64,000 nt of DNA from Lichtheimia corymbifera B2541. Its lineage: Eukaryota > Mucoromycota > Mucoromycetes > Mucorales > Lichtheimiaceae. Under the pieces are notes generated by a model. The model saw only the letters and a program-made list of their open reading frames with translations. It searched no databases and had not been told where the DNA came from. This document shows, in pieces, positions 36,753-48,689 of this stretch (the first letter of the stretch is position 1; the number at the start of each line of letters is the position of its first letter). Location: positions 62,001 through 126,000 of the forward strand of contig JNEU01001137.1 in the NCBI GenBank assembly GCA_000697475.1. The letters run 5' to 3'. Position numbers and translations under genes: made by a program.

Positions 36753-38276
36753 TCAATTCATGCCATTGTCCGAGAGGTTCATCAACAACTGGCCAAGGCA
36801 GCGTCGTGTAGCAGCATCATCCTTTAGTACTGCATGGAATGTTGTATCTCTCAAAGGTTCTGGTAGACATTGGCGCAAGGCTTCTCGTGCTCTATAAACC
36901 ATAATAAATAATCGATCCATAGAGTGTGGTGAGCTTTCTGCCTTACCGTGGGTTATCTGAAAGTCTAAGGTAGCATCGGATGACATGTTTAAGTAGTCGA
37001 ATCGCTTGTGTCTCCACCAATTGAGAAACCATATTGTGCAAAACGGTTGCCACTGCATAGAAACGCTCGTATGTTTGACAAATGTAATACTAAATCACAC
37101 ATACACACTAATGAGTCACTCCATTTGGCCATCTCCAATCCAATATTGATACTCACCAATCCAGTCTCGTCTAACAAGATCTTTTGAATGATGAAAATGG
37201 CCACCGTCTTTGACAATTCACTGCCCGTTTCCATGATACGCAAGCATAAGGGTATAATCTCGGTTGAAAGCAGAAAGCTGATGACTTCAGGGTTGTCATT
37301 CTATATGCAAATGTCATCTTAGCATGCCATTTCCCTATGATCCCAATATTTTTTCCTTACCTTCACAAGCGCACCAATGACACCTAGACTGGTCAATCGA
37401 AGATACTCAAAGGGTCGTGTTTTGCTTGTGGTGTTCAAGAATGGATATAGATATAAAGGTAGATGTGCTATATATACATATAGAATATGAGTATATGTAT
37501 ATCCAACGCATATAGGGTTGACTGTTCATACCATTCAAAAAGAGAGCTCGTGTTTCGTTGTGATTTGCAACACATTGTAATAGCGCCAGCGCATTGCACA
37601 CTCGGTTGGATGTTACCCCGTTTAGTGTAGGAGGAGTGAGCATGGGATACACAGAGACAATTTCCTGAAGCAGCACGGTGATTACTCCTATTACGGGTGA
37701 AGCGTCATTAAACTACCCCAATCATATGCACGTCTATTCCGTACCATAAGAATACCATAGCACCAGAGCCAAATCCTCGTACTGCTCACGCTTCTTGCTA
37801 AGGTCGAGAAGAGCTTGTTCACGTAATGATGGATTCAATAACTCCAAAACCAAAGTGTATATCTTGTCTTCTTCGAGTTGAGCAAGCTTTTGTTGAACTT
37901 GATGATCTTGGTGAAGGAAAGAAAGGTTCATTGCAGCAGCTTTGTTACCGGCTGCTGCTGCTGCTGCAGGCATGGCATTTTGGGCTGCTGCTGCTGCTGC
38001 CATGGCACTGGCGCTCGTATTCATAAGAACTGGATATCCATAAGGGTCATTCGAAGCTGCATGGGCCGACATGCCCGGATGTTGCTGTTGTTGTTGTTGC
38101 TGCTGTTGGTGGGCAACCGCTGCTGCCACTGCTGCTGCTTGATTATTACTACCCAATGCTGGAAACTGTTGCGACAAGTTGCCGGTGCCAGCCGATTGTA
38201 ACAATGCTGCTAGTGGATTAGGTGCTCCACCCGTCGGTTGTTGCATATATTGATGATACTGCGAGTTGGGAAGCAT
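36753..38276 (-). CDS. CAF40: CNOT9/Caf40 (Rcd1), CCR4-NOT complex subunit
   Basis: Armadillo-repeat subunit of the CCR4-NOT deadenylase, which links mRNA-specific repressors to the complex. Six exons on the minus strand: 38276-37745, 37687-37532, 37467-37361, 37300-37157, 37089-36947, 36891-36753; 406 aa. Residues 1-125 are low complexity (poly-Gln, poly-Ala). The conserved core starts [20 protein letters not shown] and continues [79 protein letters not shown] and [12 protein letters not shown]. Near-invariant sequence across eukaryotes makes this call secure. Confidence 0.96.
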
Positions 38277-38673
38277 AGTTGCGGGTCTTTTTTTTTTGTA
38301 AGTGTATTAAGAGAGAGAGAGGGAGAAGAAAAGCCCAAAGAGCGCGCCTCACGAGATGAGTCAACTATTGGATAGAGTATTCAGACTCAAAATTGCTCCT
38401 GCCACTCACACTGCTCATGCGTACTATTAATACGTCTACCCCACATATGCTCAACTCATTGTCTATTCCTCGCTTCACTCCCATTTAAGCTAATCAAAGA
38501 TAACCCACCATATAAACCATCCACAGATCCCTGAGAGATATGTAATTCCACTATGTATACTTGGACTTGATCATCCACAATAATAAAGTAGCACATGATG
38601 TATTGACCACAAAAGATTATTAGAGTGCATAGCAACGGCATAAGATGTCAAAGTAGTAGCCAGGTAGATTTTA
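38277..38673. other. intergenic region
   Basis: About 400 bp between two minus-strand genes: the CAF40 promoter with a T run and a GAGAGAGAG tract next to its start, and the LARP7 3' flank. No frame of interest. Confidence 0.4.
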
Positions 38674-40181
38674 TTACTTCTTCTTTTTAGTGTCCCTCCG
38701 TCGTTCTTCGTCCCAATAGATTTTTTCTTCCATGCCTATAGAGGTTGTATAAGAACGAGCGCTCACAAAAAAAAAGGTCAACAATGCATACCAGTGATCG
38801 GCTGCACCACGATCGGCTTGTTGTCATTTTCATCCTTCGTCTGATATCCTGTGGCATCTTTCCCATCCTTTTGTGTAATCATGGCTTCTTCGAAATACAT
38901 TGCAATCTTTTGGGTATCCTTTGCACTGTTCAATCGAATATGGCACTATCATGATAAAATGGCCATGTTAGCGTCAAAGATGACTTTTGTAGGCGCAGTC
39001 TTACCGTGAAGGTATTCTTCTTGTAATTGAGATAGGCGATCTTGACACCAGAGGACTCCAATAATGTCTAAGTAATGCATAAGTATAACTTGTCTCGCAG
39101 CATACAATTTGCAAATCATGTTACCTTGACAGTGGTCTTTGAGCTTGCAGGATGGATGTTTGTTACTCGAGCAATGATTCCTTTTGGATAGTCGTCATCC
39201 TCCTCTGTGTTGGTCACTTCTGTGTTGTTGTGGTTGTCATTCTCGGATGTACGCCTCTTCTTTGATAGTTGTGCATCACCATGTTGTGCTCGCGTTGCAT
39301 TATAGTTGTCCCAAAGCTGTTTGATGTCTTCCTTGCACTGAGCTTGATGTGCTAAATACTGATCTTTGTATTGGTTCCATTGTGTTCTATAAAATTAGGT
39401 CAGCATCGTTTCCAGAGTACTAATAAAATAATCTTACTTTGACATGACTCGTAACTGCAATGCATCAGCCGTTTGTGTGACATGATCGGTAGTAGAATCT
39501 TCTTGTTGATCATCCTGCATATCGAGTTGATATCGGTTCAAGCGATTGACAGCCTTGGATACATTTTCCTTGTTGTCAAACTCGATGAAACAATAGCCAT
39601 GGAATCTTGGTTTGCCGCTAGCATCATTTGGTATGCGTAAAAACGAGACTGGTCCCACAAGATCACGAAAAAGTTCAGTGATCTTTTCACTGGTGTCGTA
39701 TGGCTTTTCCAATCCCTCCTAATACACACACATACACCTTTAGAGATGAATTGCCTTGAGGTTGAACTAGTTGAACATTACCACGTAGATAGACCAATCA
39801 TCCAATTCTTCCTTCTTGTTCAATACAAAGGGCTTGATTCTTCCAACGGCAGTCTTCTCGCTATTCAGCTGGTATATGCATTAATTGGGCATATCTCCAA
39901 CATCTTGATAATCTATTACCTGTAGTCGTATTGATTCATTGGTGGCATTGATTATATCATCTTTTGTTGTAGAGACGTGCTTCAAACGTGGTAGAGTGAG
40001 CAAGGTATCAACGGTAATGTCTAGTATATATATGTTAACTCTATTGAAGTTATAACAGGAAGACCCACTTACAGTCATTTTGTTCTTGTAAATGCTTCTG
40101 CATGACCTTGTCCCATTGGAGATTGGCGTCACTGAAAAGGGTTTCGAGTGCATTGAGCACCTTGCGATCGTCGGTTGCCAT
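38674..40181 (-). CDS. LARP7: LARP7-family La-related protein
   Basis: La-module RNA-binding protein of the LARP7 group, which binds U-tailed RNA polymerase III transcripts (7SK in animals, telomerase RNA in ciliates and fission yeast, U6). Eight exons on the minus strand: 40181-40073, 40020-39920, 39868-39782, 39718-39438, 39386-39125, 39067-39005, 38945-38792, 38735-38674; 372 aa. The La motif (LETLFSDANLQWDKVMQ, ITVDTLLTLPRLK) is followed by an RRM (DWSIYVEGLEKPYD, GKPRFHGYCFIEFDN). The C-terminal xRRM has LRVMSKTQWNQYKDQYLAHQ, KGIIARVTNIHP, KNTFTCHIRL and KIYWDEERRRD. The LRVMSK-W block and xRRM separate it from genuine La protein. Confidence 0.88.
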
Positions 40182-40194
40182 GGAGGTGAGCGCG

Positions 40195-40207
40195 TATATA
40201 TAAAAGG
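40195..40207 (+). promoter_or_regulatory. TATA box candidate in the LARP7/RPS3 divergent promoter
   Basis: TATATATAAAAGG lies in the 169 bp between the LARP7 start (40181, minus) and the RPS3 start (40351, plus). Its orientation and the 144-bp gap to the RPS3 ATG fit an RPS3 core promoter. Function is inferred from sequence only. Confidence 0.4.
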
Positions 40208-40350
40208 AGCAGGAAAAGACAAAAGGGCTGCCAGATTGGGAAGTCGTGATTGGCGGGATAACAAGTGGCGGCTGTGAGTGTCCCACACAAAAAAAAGCAG
40301 CCGGGGAGCAGCCAGTGGATCCTCCTTTTTCCTTGCCAAGCGAAATCAAT

Positions 40351-41385
40351 ATGGCCTCTCAAGCCGCTCAGATCTCCAAGAAGAGAAAGGTGAATGGATA
40401 GCCCATCAAGAAGCTCATGGATGATCCTATGAGTGATGGATGAATGGATGCATCGATGGATGAAAGCGTGATATTAACATACGTCTTTTTATATTTTCAA
40501 CCTTACCTTTGCATGGCCGATTTCCCAATGAATAGTTCGTAAGTGGTCGACTCTCTCACTTGTTTATTCTCAACGCTATCTTCTCAACAACTGACGATTC
40601 TTTGTTTATCAAAAACAGGTTGCCGATGGTGTCTTCTACGCCGAATTGAACGAATTCCTTACCCGTGAGTTGGCCGAAGATGGCTACGCTGGTGTTGAAG
40701 TGCGTGTCACCCCTGCTCGCACTGAGTATGTATCTCTCTATCATCGAATGGGATTATGGTTGCTATGGAAACAAGGGCTAATCATGCGTGTATGAACTAT
40801 AGAATCATCATCCGTGCCACCCACACCCAAAACGTTCTTGGTGAGAAGGGTCGCCGCATTCGTGAGTTGACCACTCTTGTTCAAAAGCGTTTCCGTTTCG
40901 CTGAGAACACTGTTGAGTTGTATGCTGAGCGTGTCCAAAACCGTGGCTTGTGCGCTATTGCTCAAGCCGAGTCTGTCAAGTACAAGTTGCTCAACGGCCT
41001 TGCTGTCCGCCGTGCTTGCTATGGTGTCGTTCGTTTCGTTATGGAATCCGGTGCCAAGGGTTGTGAGGTTGTCGTCTCTGGTAAGCTTCGTGCTGCTCGT
41101 GCCAAGGCCATGAAGTTCGGTGATGGTTTCATGATCCACTCTGGTCAACCCACTCGTGACTTTATCACCACCGCTGTTCGTCACGTCTTGTTGCGCCAAG
41201 GTGTTCTTGGTATCAAGGTCAAGATCATGCTTGACAATGATCCTTCTGGTCGCCAAGGTCCTAAGGCTCCTTTGCCCGATATCATCACCATCCTCGAGCC
41301 CAAGGAGGAGAACCCCATTGCCGAACCCATGATCCAAGAGTTTGGTCGCCCTGCAGAGCCTGCTGCCCAGCCTGTCGAAGCATAA
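40351..41385 (+). CDS. RPS3: 40S ribosomal protein uS3 (RPS3)
   Basis: KH-domain protein at the mRNA entry of the small subunit. I join exons 40351-40389, 40536-40538, 40619-40725 and 40803-41385, giving 243 aa. The first exon ends QISKKRK. The invariant Phe of the family sequence KKRKFVADG is supplied by a 3-nt microexon (TTC) between a TAG acceptor and a GTAAGT donor, and the next exon opens [14 protein letters not shown]. If the microexon is skipped the frame is kept and only this Phe is lost. Other blocks: [32 protein letters not shown] (KH GXXG loop), [20 protein letters not shown]. Codon bias is extreme (CGT, GTC, AAG), as expected of a highly expressed gene. Confidence 0.96.
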
Positions 41386-41567
41386 TTTTCTTTTTACGAT
41401 ATCGCGCTCAACACAGCAGTGTTCAAATAAAAGCACACAGCATCTTTTTACTGCGAGGCATTTCAATTGTGGGGTTTGGGGATATGAGAAAATATTTGTT
41501 GGGAAGTTGCAGTGGATATTATTACAACGACCATGGAGACAAATAGTAATCACCAGGATTTATTGGA

Positions 41568-42913
41568 TTATCTGTGATGTAATGATAATACTAGCTCTTC
41601 ATTTATACTACAACTAATTTGATCATAAATACATTTTTTGACACAATCAATAACTGCAAATGTGGTAATCATCCATCGGAACACCCAGAGGCCCATATCG
41701 ACAGCAGGCATCGTATATCCTTGGTTGAGAGGATCGACGTAGAATGCGAAAACAAAGAAATGGATCCACACCAAGACCACAATCCAGCAACAGTACAATA
41801 GCACAAAGCTCTTGACCAACTTACCCAACGTCTCCACAATCCGGTCTATTGCATCGCTATGTTCAGCTGCTGCTTGTAATGCCACAGCCGCTCTCATAAG
41901 CTCGTTCTCGTGATGTTCGTTATCCACTTCCTCCTCATCCTCCTCCTCTCCTTCGTGGTCATTTCCAGCAAGTAGCCATGGATGAGCATGCAAGTGTCGT
42001 TGATGAGTAGTAAGAACAGAGTTGAGCGTTGTAAAAACCAATCGTAGAGTCCACAATCCGCCAATTAAAAAGAGGCCCAGATGAAAGTGCTCTAATCGAC
42101 ACAGGAATAGCTGCCATAGTTGTCCACCGCTATTGGTAAAATTGTACAGTAATGACTCGATCGATATAGAATGGAAGACGCTGGTGGCGGATGACATCCA
42201 GCAGACTGGGAATGGAGCGTAAATGACCTTCCGGATGGTGGTATTATTCGAGTATTGATGTGGAAACCAAAACCAATTCTGCATCGTATCGCGTAGAGTG
42301 GATGGCAATATCCTTGACAGTAAATGGGCTGCTTGTAGACTCGCATCATCATCATCTCCAGGGTATTCATTATGTGGTTGCTGAGCACAAAGATGCAATG
42401 CGATTTTCATGCATAACCCTATTATGATGATCAATCATCAGCCTTCTTTTGTCCATGAGTGATATAATAACACTGACCTGCAGGAACCAGTACTAAAGCC
42501 AGGATAAACGCTGACATCATGCAACGTATCACTAATCCAACAAACAACAATATCAACATTTGCCAGTATCCCCCCAACCTGTTCCTATGTAAAATTACCT
42601 GGATTGCTCACAAGGGCTGCCCACCAACTTTTATGACATATCTGGAATCTTCTCAAGCATAGCGTGCAACGATACGACTCGTCTTTATGTCCTGATTCAG
42701 CAAGTGATTGTCTCCATAAAGCAAGGCACTGGGGATGAACGTACTTGCTATACACACAAAAGACTGGTGTCAATGCCCATTCTGTGGTAGTAGAACGTAA
42801 GCAAATACTTACATTGAGCCTCTGCAATGACATGGAGTTAATAGATTTGCCTTCTCATCTTTGTCCATGCATATTCGACACATGCGAGGATTGCGGGTGG
42901 TGGAGACTTCCAT
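41568..42913 (-). CDS. RING-CH (MARCH-type) membrane E3 ubiquitin ligase
   Basis: Four exons on the minus strand: 42913-42813, 42747-42599, 42531-42478, 42418-41568; 384 aa. The N-terminus carries a RING-variant domain in C4HC3 order: CRIC, CHC, HPQC and CTLC, with the Trp of LALWRQS between them. This is the E2-binding fold of MARCH/Doa10-type ligases. Four hydrophobic stretches follow (FILALVLVPAG, LGLFLIGGLWTLRLVF, FVLLYCCWIVVLVWIHFFVF, MGLWVFRWMITTFAV), so the ligase is membrane-embedded. An acidic loop (EGEEEDEEEVDNEHHENE) lies between helices. An in-frame ATG 77 nt upstream could extend the start. The particular MARCH subfamily is not clear. Confidence 0.85.
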
Positions 42914-43420
42914 AAAGATCCAGTGGTGGTGGTGGAAAGCCGCTTTAGGAACACACTCAAGTAGAAAATTGACATGCACGTGAATCATGCAAGTTTGGAA
43001 TTCTTTGTTCTAATAAAATCTCTTCTCAACGCTTTATATACTTTCGAGTGATATATGGTCAGGTTGCCCCCCATTTTTTTTATTTTAGATGCAAGGAGGA
43101 TAAGATCATAAATGATGCGAGCACATAAGAGAAGGAAATGATACATACAAAGAGTGAGATAGAAAGAGAGAAAGTAAATGAGATGACGGTGGTAGATACG
43201 TGAAAAGAAGCATGAGCGGAAGAATAGTAATATTGTAATAGTAGTATGTGTAGACAACGAGGAGTAAGCAACAATGAAAGCAAACTGAGTTGTTCAAACG
43301 AGCAGTGTGCATATAATAATACATGAACGAAAGGGGTTGGTGGTGTGTGGCGATGATGATGATGATGCTGCAGATGATGATGATGATCGTAATGAAGAGA
43401 TGCAAATACTTGGTATCACT
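42914..43420. other. intergenic region
   Basis: AT-rich, with a (GAT)n tract at 43352-43390 (GATGATGATGATGATGC, GATGATGATGATGATC) close to the end of the next gene. Minus-strand frames here are hydrophobic low-complexity and not called. Confidence 0.35.
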
Positions 43421-44044
43421 TTACAAGATATTTTGGATCGATTTTGGAATCCAAGAGGTAGATCGGATACGGTTGATGGTAATACGACGAGTTTGTTGTT
43501 TTTGTAAAGAAGCGGGTTGTGGACAAGAACATGAAGAACACGTACGCTCTGGCATAGGTGGTACACTGGTAGCTTCGGGTGTAATGGGTTCGGCTGAAGA
43601 CACGGATGCAGAATCGTCGTCATCTTTTACAAGTGTGGGTGTTGCCGACTTACGGTATTCAGGGTTTTGAATGGGTCGTAAATCGAGACGACGCACAGAT
43701 GCACGCTTCTTTTTCCGATATACCACGCTGCTTGCTTCCGTATCTCGGTCATAATCAGGGGTATTTGCCACAAAGACAGTGGGAAAGTATTGAGGAGGAG
43801 CGTCATCATAGTGGTTGTCTTCATCATCCTCGTCATATTCAGGCTCATATTCATGTACAATCGGAGCATCTTTAGAGAAGCTCACTTGACGTTGCGTTTT
43901 TTTATCGGGTGTTTGCGACGATGATTGGGCAACGATATCATGGTATATCTTTTCGAGATCGATATGTCTTGTCTTTCCATAATAACGGCTTGGCCACGCA
44001 GAAGAATCGTTGGTGGTTGTTGATTGCACAGAGTGAGTGGCCAT
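43421..44044 (-). CDS. unknown acidic/disordered protein
   Basis: A single-exon gene of 207 aa without a recognised family. It opens MATHSVQSTTTNDSSAW, has a helical block RHIDLEKIYHDIVAQ, then RQVSFSKDAPIVHEYEPEYD followed by an acidic run. A basic cluster YRKKKRASVRRLDLRP lies near residue 115 and a Cys pair CSSCSC near 175. No signal peptide or membrane helix. The RQVSF and KKRASV contexts look like basophilic kinase sites, but this is only inference. The frame may be cut by an unrecognised intron near its 3' end. It could be a lineage-specific regulator. Confidence 0.6.
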   Translation of the reverse strand: MATHSVQSTTTNDSSAWPSRYYGKTRHIDLEKIYHDIVAQSSSQTPDKKTQRQVSFSKDAPIVHEYEPEYDEDDEDNHYDDAPPQYFPTVFVANTPDYDRDTEASSVVYRKKKRASVRRLDLRPIQNPEYRKSATPTLVKDDDDSASVSSAEPITPEATSVPPMPERTCSSCSCPQPASLQKQQTRRITINRIRSTSWIPKSIQNIL

Positions 44045-46600
44045 TGTTGTTATTACAGTGTGAAAGGAAAAAAAGAAAGAGCGTAAGAAAAGGAAGAGAG
44101 AGTTGTGTGTGTGAAAAGAGACAACTTGGTCTCAGCGGACCACTTAATATATCAGGCATCGTCCAACAGGATCAGGGGAAAAGCAAGCCATCGTCCAGTA
44201 GTGACATTTATCAAAAGGCAACATGGGCACGTTTAGAATTTCTGATTGGCTGTTAGTTAGGGCACATGGTCCACACCACAGGCTGGGTAAGTAATGCATG
44301 GCCAGATAATGAGATGAATGAGCAAGGTTATCTCGACTCCCTTTTCCCCGTCAATCACGTCCTCCTAAAATCCTGATGAATGCTAGTGTGACAGAAAGGC
44401 GTCAATCGATTGGTTCATTGATCCGCCTACCCAACTGCATGCAATAAGAAGCACCAACATGCAAAAATGGCACGACCTATATTCAATCGCTGGAAGCACT
44501 GATGACCCTAAAAAAAGCAGGGTTATATCAAAACAAGAGATCCAACTCCATTGTCTTATGCAGCCATACATTAGCTTTTGTTTTTGCACATGTCGTTAAT
44601 CCACGTTGCTCTCGATTATACACATATATGCATTAAACGGCCAATCATACCCAAACATCATGCCCGTGTAACGATTGATCCACTCCCACTACTACCTCCC
44701 TGCCCACTAATCTTTGCCATGTTTGTCATGTGTTTTTGGCGATCATACAAGTAATAGTAGCAGTAGTAACTTTTCGTTTTGTGAGTAATCTTGGAAAAGT
44801 GATGGAATGCCAAGCTTTTGTGAAAGAGAAATCAGCGGTGGTAGTACAAAAATGGATCCGTGCGTCACGTGCGACAACAATTAGATTCATTCAACATAAT
44901 CGGTGGCGCTCGTGTGAGTTTGAAGCCTTCTTTTTTTCGCTTTTCTCTTTGCCATTTGAGCGTGCTTACCGGTGTCCTTTATCTTTCATAACCTACCTCT
45001 GCACACTGATTGATTGCATGTCGACAGTGCACTGAGCAATTTTTTCTTTCGGTTGTTGGATGGCACGATCGCCGTAAATGAGCCATACAAGTATTCAGCT
45101 GATCCTTCATGACGGCTTGATATCGTGAATAAGGTAAAACTTGGGACGGAATACGAACGATTTTGCATCATCAGACATTGAATGACATCCACGTAAGTAT
45201 AATGCTAGTTGTTTACCGCATCCGTGGTCATGTTTACGTAGTGTGTATGCTCAAAAAGTCATTTTTTTCGAAAGGAGCATATATTTGCCTCGTGGTTACC
45301 TCACACCACCCTTTGTTGTTCTTGCCATTGTTGGTATCTACTTAACCGTTGGACCCTGCATTGTCATGGTTTTCATACCTAGCAGCTATTTATCCTACGT
45401 TAGCTCACGAAGTACACCGTAGCTATGGTAAACAACGGCTGCCTAGCAACTTTCTGCTGTTGACAACCTTTAGATAAAGTAGCACTTGAGATGCCTTGGG
45501 GTCAAACCAAGGCTTCATCGATACACCAAATGCTTGCGTAATATCAGCATCATTATTGTTTGTTTCGGTAATGTATCGGGTGGTCAAACCTAAGATAAGA
45601 CGCTCCGTCTTTTCTGTATTATGAGACAACTTTGCAGAATCAAAATCATATGCACGATTACAAAAGTTATTCATTTCGATAATAATACGTGAGGAGCGGA
45701 ATAATCCATCAAATCGGTAAAACGCTATGGCGGCTCACCCGCTCTATAAATAAGGCAATACTATAATTCTTGTTCCGAAGGCGTAAAACGTAGCATTGCC
45801 TGTCATGGCGTTCTCCCTAAGCTGCACTTTTGCTCAATGACACGGGATTGTGTTGCACATACATAGCATAGTCCGATTGTATAGAACGTCAATGATCAAT
45901 TGAAAAAGTCTATTTATCACCATTGGTAACATAAGCACTATTGTGGCATGTGCGACCCAACGGTTTTCAACAATGGGTGGCAGAGTGCATTGCCAAATTA
46001 CCATCTTTAGCCGAAAGCAATTGGTTTAGTGAAACTTGTTGGCGTTACAGATTTCAACATTCACACACATGCAAACCTTTCTTTTTATAGCATTGGATGC
46101 TGCGCTGATTACGACTTTGCGATGTCAATGCAATTCAGGGCGTTTACAGGGCCCTATGTGAACGTCGTAATATGCATGAAAGGTTTCACATAATCCATCG
46201 GTGCTGCACGAGACCAATATTTTCACGTTGCAAGTTGCATCATAAACGAGAGAGTGTGAATGAGAGACGACTTTTTAATTCCGTCTCAATGCTTATTTTT
46301 AGTGCTGAAAACGCGTGGGTTGGGATGCACAAAGATAGCAAGGGGTGAAAGGGATAGGATGTAAAACTGACATACAAGGCGATTTCAACACCGGGTTACC
46401 GCGTCTTTTTCATTACTAAAAAGGCAAAAAGGCCAATATCAGGCTAATCGAAAACAGAAATCTCAATTGCACATTCCTGGAATTCACCTTGTACCACCAA
46501 CGTCTCGTATCGGCCCTGCAAAATGAAGCGGGCGCAAGTGCAGTAAGTGTTGGACCGATCAAGCGGCGGGAAGTATAGTAGTAGACTCCCATCCAAATCT
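44045..46600. other. 2.6-kb gene-poor region
   Basis: No confident gene. Two weakly coding-like pieces are noted. On the plus strand about 44800-44915, a segment with VVVQKWIRASRAT resembles an IQ motif and ends at a good GTGAGT donor. On the minus strand 45674-45423, 83 codons contain GLTTRYITETNNND and KPWFDPKASQVLLYL. Neither could be joined into a gene. They may be remnants of decayed genes. The rest is AT-rich and unstructured. Confidence 0.35.
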
Positions 46601-46610
46601 TATATAAAAG
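46601..46610 (+). promoter_or_regulatory. TATA box candidate for the chitin deacetylase gene
   Basis: TATATAAAAG stands 114 bp upstream of the start codon at 46715 and is followed by a CT-rich leader (CCCCCTCCCATACCTTCCC). Position and sequence fit a core promoter of a regulated cell-wall gene. Confidence 0.45.
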
Positions 46611-46714
46611 AAGCCTCTTGTTGACACAGCCTCGATTTTCTCATCAACCTTCGTTTCAATCCATTCGTTGTTCCTTAATCCTAATATCCCCCTCCCATAC
46701 CTTCCCTTTTTCTA

Positions 46715-48163
46715 ATGGCTATTCTTTCTCGCTTGTTCCTAATTGCCACTTTGGCACTCGCCACCAGCGCCCAATTCACCGAAACTTATCCTGAAGATGG
46801 TGTCGTTCCTACTCCCAAGAAGGAATGGATGGATATTATCGCCAAAGCCACCATCCGCAATGCTCCTATTCGCAAGAGCAACGGTGACGATGGTATACAT
46901 CAAGATCAATTCAATGCACCAAATCAATATCAATATTAACGATGATGCCATTTTCATTGTATATAGGTCCTCAACCATCTGGTGGTGAAGATAAATTCTG
47001 CTGGTAGGTGCAATTGAACCATGTCTCTGTGCTTTGACTTATGATGGATCTTCTTTTTTAAAAAGGTGGACCAACGACTTGTGTATGCGTGACAATGACA
47101 TCTCCACTTGCCCTGATGGTAAATGGGGTTTGACCTACGATGATGGTCCCACCGAATTCAGCCCAGCTTTGTATGACTTTTTGGATCAACAAAAGCAAAA
47201 GGCTACCTTCTTCATGATTGGTGGTCAAGTCGTCAAGTTCCGCGATCATGCTAAGCGTGCTTTTGATGCTGGTCACGAACTTGCTGGTCACACCTGGTCT
47301 CATAGCTACCTTACCACTTTGACCAACGAGCAGATTGTGGGTGAATTGATGTGGACTGCTCGTGCCATTGAAGAAGTCACTGGCAAGAAACCTCGTTATT
47401 TCCGCCCTGTAAGTACACAATGCCATTGTCAATGGATGATTTTACTCATTGTATCCTTTTTGGGTAGCCTTATGGTGACATTGATGACCGTGTGCGTGAC
47501 ATTGCCTCTGCTCTTGGTTTCACTGGTGAGTATTTATATACATATTTTTATCAAACATGGCACCATTTCTAACACACTAGTGTTCATGTGTAACAATAGC
47601 CGTCATTTGGGATCACGACACCGATGACTGGAGAATGAATGAAGAAGCTGGTTTCAAGGCTGAATGGATTGCCGGTAATGCCACTGAATGGGCAGCCAAC
47701 TCCAAGAGCGGTATCTCCCTTGAACACGATCTTTACAAGGAGACTGTGGATGCTGCCATCAAGATCTACCCCACTCTTAAGGTAAACACGAATCATCATT
47801 AGCTAATTTGTTTCACATGGCTGACATTGATGATAATAGGGTGCTTTCGATGTTCAACCTGTTGGTGTGTGCACCGGCCAAAACCCTTATCAAGGTGGCA
47901 ATGATACTACTACTCCTCCTGCTGCTTCCTCTGCTGCTGCCAGCTCTTCTGCTATTGCCTCTTCTTCGAGTGCTGTTGCATCCGGCACTTCCCCTGCTTC
48001 CTCAGGTGGTGCCAACCCAACCTCTTCTTCTGAGGGCGATGCCTCTAAGGATTCCAGCAAGGATGGCAAGGAAGCCGATACCGAAGAAGGCTCTGCTTCT
48101 CGTATGGTTGCAGCTTCCGCTGGTTTGGTGCTTACTGCCGCTTTGTCGTACATCATTGCTTAA
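46715..48163 (+). CDS. CDA: chitin deacetylase, GPI-anchored (CE4)
   Basis: Removes acetyl groups from chitin to make chitosan, the main wall polymer of Mucoromycota. Six exons: 46715-46892, 46967-47003, 47066-47408, 47468-47525, 47600-47781, 47840-48163; 373 aa. A signal peptide occupies residues 1-19 (cleavage after ATSA). The CE4 NodB domain shows motif 1 TYDDGP (about residue 95), motif 2 HTWSH (metal histidines), motif 3 RPPYGD and motif 4 WDHDTDDW, so catalytic Asp and the His-His-Asp metal triad are kept. The last 90 residues are a Ser/Ala/Thr linker ending in a hydrophobic tail (AASAGLVLTAALSYIIA), the GPI signal. Several N-glycosylation sequons occur (NATE, NDTT). Confidence 0.95.
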
Positions 48164-48689
48164 GTGAACAAGCACGCCAACCCATATCCTTTATATACAC
48201 CACACTTTCCATAACCCCTATTTTTCTCTCACTACCCATCCATTCCACCATGTATCATCATCTCGATGCTCTTCTTGTTGTACTGATTGTAGAGTCGTAT
48301 CTTTCTAATATAATTCACCAAAGAAGTGCAATACATCCAATGTCATTTTTAATATGCAATTCCAGTTGTGTATGTTGCTAATTCAAACGGTAGCATTATA
48401 AACGTTGCGTATGTAGAAACCGTTGCTAGGCAAGTTGTAGGGGGTTGTATGTTATAGAATAATGAATACAAGGTAATGAGGGCTTCATTGTGATGGACCT
48501 TTTCTTAAAGGCATTTCCTTACGCACGATCAAGCTAGAATTTATTGGTTATCATTCTACTCAATTGCATGGCAACGGTTGCATAGGACGCTATAACATGT
48601 GCTTGAGGATTCTGCCAATTTAGTCACCAACGGCGGCGTGCAAAAGTACAACCACTCCTCTTTCCGCTCTACGTCTTTTGCAGTTGATC
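48164..48689. other. intergenic region
   Basis: About 525 bp between two plus-strand genes: 3' flank of the chitin deacetylase, then the SRRM1 promoter. No frame of interest on either strand. Confidence 0.4.

Noticed and set aside
40390..40535. Intronic C/D-box snoRNA in RPS3 intron 1
   Set aside because: ATGATG-like words occur, but there is no D box (CUGA) or terminal stem in a suitable position.
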